Origin: Pseudomonas mosselii
GTDB taxonomy: Bacteria > Pseudomonadota > Gammaproteobacteria > Pseudomonadales > Pseudomonadaceae
Length of the DNA: 38,556 nucleotides
NCBI RefSeq assembly: GCF_003205295.1
Contig: NZ_QJRP01000041.1
Span: 1-38,556 of the forward strand
Reading direction: 5' to 3'
Shown: positions 36,601-38,556 of the stretch, piece by piece
How the letters are laid out: every line of letters begins with the position of its first letter
How positions within the stretch are numbered: the first letter of the stretch is position 1
Translations under genes and position numbers: made by a program
Notes under the pieces: generated by a model
Seen by the model: the letters and a program-made list of their open reading frames with translations, nothing else
Told to the model about the DNA's origin: nothing
The model's database searches: none

Positions 36601-38343
36601 CAGGCGGCCATGATTCAGATCGAGGGTCAGCTCGGTGACACTGCTCAGGTGGCCACCTTGCTGGTCGAGCCGACCGACGTTGACGTTGACCGCCTGGTTA
36701 CCGCTGATATGGCCGCCCTGGCCGTTGCTCAGGGCCTGGGCGGTCAGGTCGAGGGAGGCCTGGCTGGCGATGCGGCCGGTCCGGTTGTCGACCAGGCCCT
36801 GACTGGTGACGCTGATGCCCCGGTTGGCCAGGACCTTGCCATTGCGGTTGTCCAGGCTGCCAAGGTTCAGCGCCAGGGCATCCAGGCTGGACAGCTCGCC
36901 GGCCTGGTTGTCGAGTTGGGTCCAGGTGGCGTTTAGCGCGCCTTGGCTGGTGATCTGGCCACGGTCGCTGTTAAGCAGTTGCCCACCGGCCAGGGTCATG
37001 CGCCCGTCCGCGACAACCTTGCCCTGCTGGCGGTTGTCCAACGTTGCGGCGTTGATGTCGACATGGCGTCCGGCGCTAAGGCTGCCGCCCTGGTTATCCA
37101 GACGGCCGCCTGTAGTCAGCGTCAGGTCACCACTGGCGATCAGGCGCTGGTTGCGGTTGCCCGCGGCACCGGAGTTGATCCTCAGGTCGGCGTCGGCCGC
37201 GCGACTGCCATCGGCCTGTATGCCGGCCTGGATGCCCCCAAGGTTGCTCAGCTGGCCAGCTGCGTTCAGTTGCACCGAACCCGCCGCGGTCAGCCCCTGG
37301 CGGTTGGCCAGGTCACCGCGGCTTTCCATCCGCAACTGCTTGCCGGCATGCACCGGCCCCTGCGCATCGATACCGACCGCCTGGATCCGCACATTACCGT
37401 CCGCGCTGGCCTGGGCCATGCGCAACTGGCCATTGGCATCGAGCTGGATATCGCCGCCACTGGCGATCATCCGCCCATCAAGGCGCACACCGACACCGGC
37501 CTCGGTGCCCACCAGCCTCACCGCGCCGGCATACATGCCGCCCAGCGCGCTGGAGTCGATCGCCAGGCTCGGCTTGGCGCTGCCGTCGTCAGCACGCGCA
37601 GTGGCCGCCAGGGTGCGGGCATCGACATCGTTACGCCCGGCGACGATGGCCAGATTGCGGGCCTGGATCTCGGCGTTGATCCTGGTACTGCGGGCAATCA
37701 GCTCGAAGCTGTCGACGTTGCTGGCGTTGATCCCCGCCCCTTCGATGGCGATGTGGCCCTGGTCGACCTGGTAACGGGTCAGCTGGCCGCCCTCGATCAC
37801 CGGCTTGCCGGTACTGAGCGTGGCCTGTGGCGTGTTGATGAAACCGCAACCATCGCAGGTGATGCCGTGGGGGTTGGCGACGATGACATGCGCCCCTCGC
37901 CCGGCCACCTCGGTATAGCCACGCAACTGGCTGGCGTTGGCGCCGTTGACCTCGTTGAGGATGACATTGGCCGCCTGGCCCTGCAGGTTCGGGTTGCCGA
38001 GGATGATCCCGCCCAACTGGGTGGCCTGGGTGCGGTCAGTGGCGTTGTTGAGGATCAGCCCTTGCTGGCCGACGTTGTAGTCGCTGAACTGGTTGTGCGA
38101 CAGCCCGCTGCCGTTGGGCGCGGCGATGTTGATGATCGGCACGCCGTTGCCCGCCTGGCCGAGGCTGGTGCCCGGCCCACTGACCACCACGCCTTCGGCG
38201 GCCTGCGCCCACAGCGGCTGCCAGAACATGGCATTGGCCAACAGGAACGCCAGACCGCGCTTGGGCAGGCCGCAAAATTGCTCACGGGGCTGAACTTCGG
38301 CCGAGCGTTGGCGGGCCAGGAAGGCAAACAGGCGGACGTCCAT
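24634..38343 (-). CDS. cdiA: CdiA/FhaB-type contact-dependent inhibition exoprotein, 4569 residues
   Basis: A two-partner-secreted filamentous toxin carrier. Residues 1-48 are an extended signal peptide (LAFLLANAMFWQPLWAQA). Residues about 50-300 are the secretion (TPS) domain with NPNL (117-120) and NPHGI (157-161), recognised by CdiB. Residues about 350-2440 are FHA-1 repeats of roughly 20 residues (LDNRGG...G.L.L). Residues about 2450-3015 are a non-repetitive region where CdiA proteins carry receptor-binding and translocation-arrest functions. Residues about 3015-4080 are FHA-2 repeats (AGRDVSLTAG, GSQLDAGRDINV), then a helical pre-toxin region with a hydrophobic segment (VPVAAVGAALVAGLGVSLSL). 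The last ~140 residues are the toxin. No VENN motif is seen at the toxin boundary. ATG at 38343 lies 23 bases after the cdiB stop; cdiI follows after eight bases. The frame is intact throughout. Confidence 0.96.
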   Translation of the reverse strand: MDVRLFAFLARQRSAEVQPREQFCGLPKRGLAFLLANAMFWQPLWAQAAEGVVVSGPGTSLGQAGNGVPIINIAAPNGSGLSHNQFSDYNVGQQGLILNNATDRTQATQLGGIILGNPNLQGQAANVILNEVNGANASQLRGYTEVAGRGAHVIVANPHGITCDGCGFINTPQATLSTGKPVIEGGQLTRYQVDQGHIAIEGAGINASNVDSFELIARSTRINAEIQARNLAIVAGRNDVDARTLAATARADDGSAKPSLAIDSSALGGMYAGAVRLVGTEAGVGVRLDGRMIASGGDIQLDANGQLRMAQASADGNVRIQAVGIDAQGPVHAGKQLRMESRGDLANRQGLTAAGSVQLNAAGQLSNLGGIQAGIQADGSRAADADLRINSGAAGNRNQRLIASGDLTLTTGGRLDNQGGSLSAGRHVDINAATLDNRQQGKVVADGRMTLAGGQLLNSDRGQITSQGALNATWTQLDNQAGELSSLDALALNLGSLDNRNGKVLANRGISVTSQGLVDNRTGRIASQASLDLTAQALSNGQGGHISGNQAVNVNVGRLDQQGGHLSSVTELTLDLNHGRLDNRDGEIVANQLRLRQMADIDNQRGEVFSKGAFTLTGRSLDNTGGKLYSEQALTVRLDQLLDNLDGLVSADGLDIQALTLHNQGGVVTSKSSLVLTTRAAIDNQHGEISSTGHGQLKAGSLDNREGTVTGDALELVVAQAVDNRQGVLAAGKAMTLNAASLDNREQGKLLSDGTLTAKVTGLLDNQAKGLVNGQGATDIDAGQLDNRGGRVQGKDLLTLHGQHWDNRGGKIEGDGAMTLTIDHLDNRDQGLVSGQAGVRFNGTELLNQLGIFGAKGNLDLVAAHLDNSGGSLTSGGDLDGQVTHLEQLGGKLSADGKLTLKGDSLVNRQGAVLGAGQGMRLTVGNVDNRGGELSAAKALSLTGQHLDNTGGQVLADTDLSLTVAEVINQAQGLLRGKGQLTLEGQTLDNRDGRVSGEQGARLRLGQALDNGKGLLTSEGDLDIGAASLDNSDAELSSAGKLTLATIGKVDNQRGSITADGTLDLRSASLDNRAGEIGAQGAMDIATGTLDNRDSGHVVGNDRLTIKAGQVNNAGADSRIDSDGAMNLTATGFDQQAGRLLSKASITLDLGQGALVNHGLIKAPVLVLNNLGSVDNQRGEIVSPQGFTLVAGTLDNRQGKLVSDQVLTVRIAQALDNTKGLVSAKGLDLRAASLDNREGEVSSRASLVLAIDGRLDNRQGTLVGDTSLKLDAKILDNSKGKISGKGRGEIEAATLLNTAGSLVSLEQLQVKGGELDNREAGLLGSNGALTLEVDRIDNRGGEITGKAAVGVTGTSLDNSDGGLLVAGTGMTLALQALLNRNKARIEAQTGLTLTGLTLDNDGGRLTSQRDMTLTLTGAALNRLGLISAEGQLLMAAQSLDNSTGKLDSAGSLKLTTTGALLNKAGELLSDSDITLASASLDNTDKGVIASKGALAITTGHLDNSRQGSISSNRTLDLHAGQLDNRDGGRVGSREALSATVTGLDQQGGKLFSDTSVHLDLGHGHLDNRGGLINAPSLVLDNLKTVANQGGEISSAQAFTFAAEQLDNGNGRLLSDQGLLLRISQRLDNLKGLIGGKSLEVHAGVLDNSGGTLTSQSGLQVTVEGLLSNRDGGRIEAKDALALTSKGVDNHGGKLLGSSLALDLLGADLDNGAGLITTAGPLTLANLAKLANQGGEISTAQALRVEVSELDNRDGKLISEQTLAITGGAIDNRNGLVSGWKGLTVTGQSLDNRQQGTLSSRSGAVQATVAGALRNSDGGALVAQQRLDVKADSLDNSAKGILSSGSGQQLTITAALDNHEGGLIDAGEKLVISAGALDNHGGRVATRQDLGLTAASLNNNDGNLAAQGALTLDLLGDLLNRKGTLFAGKDLLIQRAGLVDNQAGQIASQGLLKVLAGSIDNSQRGTLAASGPLTLDSSGALSNTGDGLIYSQQGDVSLLAASLNNTKGTVQAKGALTVQAAGVLDNQGGKLIAQDGALTVTADTLDNRGGILASLKQSLGVRTTGVLRNGSDANGQRGVLQALGIDVQSASLDNHGGRIAALGGDALIRTGQLDNRDGGISASGLLKVTGASLLNGGDTRGEMVGQRIELGLSGALDNRGGVVESASTLAITAASLDNQDGQLRAVGTSGQSQFAIGGLFDNRNGQVEIGSSDLTLGAGLLQNVGGKVLHAGKGVFDIDTANLTRAGGSLSTRGGLTLTADSWTNASVIQAGRLTVNVNNLTQTAGGQLLALDSLVGNGGNWSNDGLIASDGTLSLNLGGSYGGNGRVSSLGTLGLSAAQMTLGANGSVTGVGNTTINIAGLLSNQGRLSTAGDLLVNAGSLNNLGTLGGNQLVRVTSGSLLNDHGLLFSGGDMQLYTDSLTNFYGDVYSLGGLTVARDGAGSRATLLENVSGSLESAGDMSLHAATINNRKEFIKTIDRLISGAIGMRSTARASGHYVLQESFETTLETDTPASMIAAGGRLQMEGQALTNSNSIMSASGDLIADFTTFNNVGTSFGSFKTLKSFNVSVGGRDWLAAAAQYNAANDPGYTMTNLNSRWARGPVANFRHWDAGWNESVAVPRISGSPQAYEESFSLGWINSWGWRHGVGFLNVAPTYNSGIRVALPAQVQNFFDTRTVALPGQAGVINAVVQAGGRVQINAAQNLTNSVIQQSQAIGSPVAKPFDPVLPGATGSTLVSVHAQLPPDLAHQQVNPLTLGGFTLPTGQNGLFRLSGEGGNSAMASSPSWSFGTSAISTRQREALAPPVGTGMLQAGDAVSTSISDSQIERVGHQASTLTGQASRIGVLAPVGASVDAQVPQRFLGATGRELSAVSNLGISGMPRIPGVTPTPGNQYASKPHKYLIETNPVLTDLKQFMSSDYLLGNLGYDPDQSWKRLGDGLYEQRLIQQAVVARTGQQFIDGQTSGEQLFKYLMDNAIRSKDQLQLSLGVGLTASQVAALTHDIVWMEKHQVNGEEVLVPVLYLAQANNRLAPNGALIAGQDVQLIAGENLTNAGTLRASRNLSATAGNNLVNTGLVQAGERLELLAGNNLSNSAGGIITGRDVSLTAVNGDIINQRDQVRHAMSYGGVTNQWDYLDSAARIEASNGLTLKAGQDIKNIGGVIKSEGDLSLSAGRDVSLLAVEQREGFYSGSQRSSTVQQHGASLEAGRDLSIGAGRDLTAVASQIDAGRNLTLAAGEDLNLTSAANEAHSFSRSKKVTQSKDQVTQVLTTVKAGGDVSLSAGQDMAIVASQVKGKGDVDIDAERDLTIASAQDESASYYLKKSKGSFGRSSSTQKESYHSTNVASVIEAGGDLTVNVSKKDGGGIALDGGRDVSVIGSQLKAGGDVMLGATGDVAVLSGVEEHGEYSKKTKSGFLGLSKSGKSQLQTQATQVGSELDAGNDIVIAAGSDVRLRASEANAGKDVELRAGLIDKEGDVNLVSANDTAYSHSEQYKKKTGLSVSGGFVSVASAKKAGQEAQSSTSVGSQLTARQDASLSAERDINVIGSGISAGRNVSLNAGRDVNVAAAQSEHSEHQWSSEKRTGLGVSGDDNGVSVFLGSEQQKAKDRLEQQLAAASQVKAGQDLGIRAGRDINQTGSDLKAEHDINLDAGRDINIDAARERLLVEHEREQKSQGLGVTINHNLGKTKDALEGAGKGENGVSQTSSTLRAVDAVSQFFAGPTADVKLGTTKQGSRERVVEESQRGSTLDAGHDINVKAGNDVTIKGGQLQAGRDISISGRDINLDVAKGSFSQENQQTQSWGGIHGGTTGGIKLGAGGSYGVADQDSVQGTSTASQLNAGRDVKFDARRDVNVVGGQVSAGRDIDIAAANDINIRSAQNDSNSQNTRHNGGGEAGLAFGEGKVGFYASVDIGKGDLKREAEQQQQAFLYAGDQLKFSSGKDTTIAGAQMRGDEVIGRVGGDLKVASVADTGKVEGKEFDLSATVSVGVGASVSGSVGYGQTTGKTNWVQDQTRITGGNKVDIRTEHHTQLDGALIAADNGNLKLDTGTLGYSDIAGKDKEHGYYLNVGGSWSQRSGGKSETHGNLSGWEYEKDREQIVRATVGAGEVTVRQDAETGKDSVAGLNRDLDKAYEITRDSESRTDLYVSDTSVKAVLNPKKTLEQWQKSAAKYGENSEEALQQLGDLFLTVKALGAGVDADAVSLAVGMAAFTRQLGSRNEETRSAVVNTVLGRITQGSSGKEFDAVAQRLIDLAGNDPQAALKVLAVLDSANHQKDGRANFVPVAAVGAALVAGLGVSLSLSQGSPERQADMRAAASSMFDAIEASTTDMSKRAELMVVLSGLVFGTPALPIHELDPRAKIYEGMLAEKNRQNPSSGGFAEGGQVAVTPHTGGKQLDGQSGTGAYVTPEHQQNPGLVFNENAGYDFKPADRSGINFDTSIVNKPNGALEIELSARQKFDKNGEIVDSKFAHTDLVARYAPETGLFIDWYGTTVKGRGIGTELISRAIEEVGPTRVKQVSATLGNDNRQAYQTARDAGLPADQAVWGTPLGKTMSSLGFKNVEVTSSYSVSFRY
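24637..25059 (-). other. CdiA C-terminal toxin region with GNAT acetyltransferase-like motifs (residues about 4429-4569)
   Basis: Within the cdiA frame, LFIDWYGTTVKGRGIGTELISRAIEEVG (described here in parts: strand FIDWYG, loop KGRGIG at about 4490-4495, helix TELISRAIEEVG) has the form of GNAT motif A, where R/K-G-x-G-x-G/A binds acetyl-CoA pyrophosphate. It is followed by strand VKQVSATLG, the N-x-x-A-Y-x-x-A-R-D-A-G helix and a final LGFKNVEV strand as in GNAT motif B. DNA here is AT-richer than the rest of cdiA, which fits an exchangeable toxin module. By analogy with TacT/AtaT toxins it could acetylate aminoacyl-tRNA, but target and activity are inference. Confidence 0.6.
31000..37300 (-). 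repeat. FHA-1 repeat tract inside cdiA
   Basis: Several dozen imperfect repeats of about 60-63 bases encode a consensus L-D-N-R-x-G-x-(5-6)-G-x-L-x-L, predicted to form a long right-handed beta-helix fibre. Copies vary enough that no two long stretches look identical by eye. The high GC and codon bias produce very long open frames on the opposite strand that are not genes. Confidence 0.85.
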
Positions 38344-38366
38344 GTCAGGTCTCGTGAATCAGGCGG

Positions 38367-38556
38367 TCAAATGAAGAAGTCCAGGCGGAAATACACCGGC
38401 CTTTCCTTTTCGGTCAGCACGTCGGGGCTTTCCAGGCTGTGGGCGAAGGTCACGCTGGCGGCCATGTGCTGGCCGCGGGCGAACAGCTCCAGCGAGTGGC
38501 TGCTGGCACGGCCGTGGTACTCGCCGTTGTAGCGATCGTTGCGGATCACCCCGAGG
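38367..38556 (-). CDS. cdiB: CdiB-type two-partner secretion transporter, C-terminal end only
   Basis: The last 62 codons of a gene that enters from beyond the right edge. The frame (LGVIRNDRYNGEYHG..., SLELFARGQHMAASVTF, ending RPVYFRLDFFI) reads as the final beta strands of an Omp85/TpsB barrel, with alternating residues and a terminal phenylalanine-rich strand as expected for outer-membrane proteins. It ends 23 bases before cdiA, the normal cdiB-cdiA order. CdiB exports CdiA across the outer membrane by recognising its TPS domain. Identification leans on context, because the POTRA domains are outside the window. Confidence 0.8.
   Translation of the reverse strand, partial: LGVIRNDRYNGEYHGRASSHSLELFARGQHMAASVTFAHSLESPDVLTEKERPVYFRLDFFI

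Noticed and set aside
28138..38532. Several 500-760-codon plus-strand frames opposite cdiA (for example 28138-30000, 30763-32595, 33532-35808 and 36943-38532)
   Set aside because: They mirror the FHA repeats of cdiA and encode repetitive A/V/L/Q-rich sequence with no domain; the minus-strand frame is continuous and has all the CdiA hallmarks.
1..38556. CRISPR arrays, tRNA/rRNA genes, prophage or intact insertion sequence
   Set aside because: No regularly spaced direct repeats with unique spacers, no tRNA-like GGTTCGA-type arm with matching acceptor stem, and no transposase or integrase coding sequence were noticed; the regular repeats in 31000-37300 are protein-coding.

Overview
The window is a high-GC chromosomal segment from a fluorescent Pseudomonas, most likely of the P. 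putida / P. entomophila type. The evidence is the gene content (hppD, RarD and LysE exporters, a CSS-motif EAL protein, the DUF6124/DUF3077 small-protein pair, CdiB/CdiA), the GC-rich third codon positions, and a REP doublet typical of that group. This assignment is inferred from content; no search was run. The left edge cuts a non-ribosomal peptide synthetase (NRPS) and the right edge cuts a CdiB-type outer-membrane transporter.

Region 1 (1-5230, minus) is the first ~1740 codons of an NRPS: TubC-type N-terminal docking domain, C-A-PCP, then C and the start of a second A domain. Region 2 (5440-16211) is mostly core or semi-core genes: a membrane-anchored HEAT/TPR protein, a hybrid histidine kinase overlapping a yeast-type cytosine deaminase, an Hsp31-like DJ-1 protein, hppD, a CSS-EAL phosphodiesterase, a RarD permease, a TerC-CBS membrane protein and a LysE exporter. 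Region 3 (16221-19411) is a divergent unit. An XRE-cupin regulator and an AraC regulator are read leftward, and a class II aldolase and a DapA-family lyase are read rightward. A clean TATGACAC-TTT-GTGTCATA operator lies between them. Region 4 (19535-20809) holds KptA (RNA 2'-phosphotransferase), a perfect REP doublet and a DUF6124/DUF3077 pair.

Region 5 (about 20810-38556, minus) is a contact-dependent inhibition (CDI) locus read right to left. It contains cdiB (partial), a 4569-residue cdiA and a tight cdiI-like gene 8 nt after it. These are followed by an AT-richer array of small genes that look like a collection of immunity or orphan-immunity genes. The array holds a truncated copy and a full copy of one family, two tandem copies of another, a zinc-ribbon-like small protein, and a pentapeptide-repeat protein 14 nt downstream of the full copy. 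A REP-like inverted repeat of the GGGGACAGATTTATTTTT type has invaded the array and appears to have cut off the 3' half of one immunity-like gene.

The most interesting item is the CdiA C-terminus. The last ~140 residues carry what reads as a GNAT acetyltransferase core (a GRGIGTELISRA-type acetyl-CoA loop, a conserved N-x-x-A helix and a terminal LGF strand). It replaces the more familiar nuclease or pore-forming CdiA-CT toxins and is followed directly by a 107-residue candidate immunity protein of no family I recognise. No tRNA, rRNA, CRISPR array, integrase or intact transposase gene was seen.
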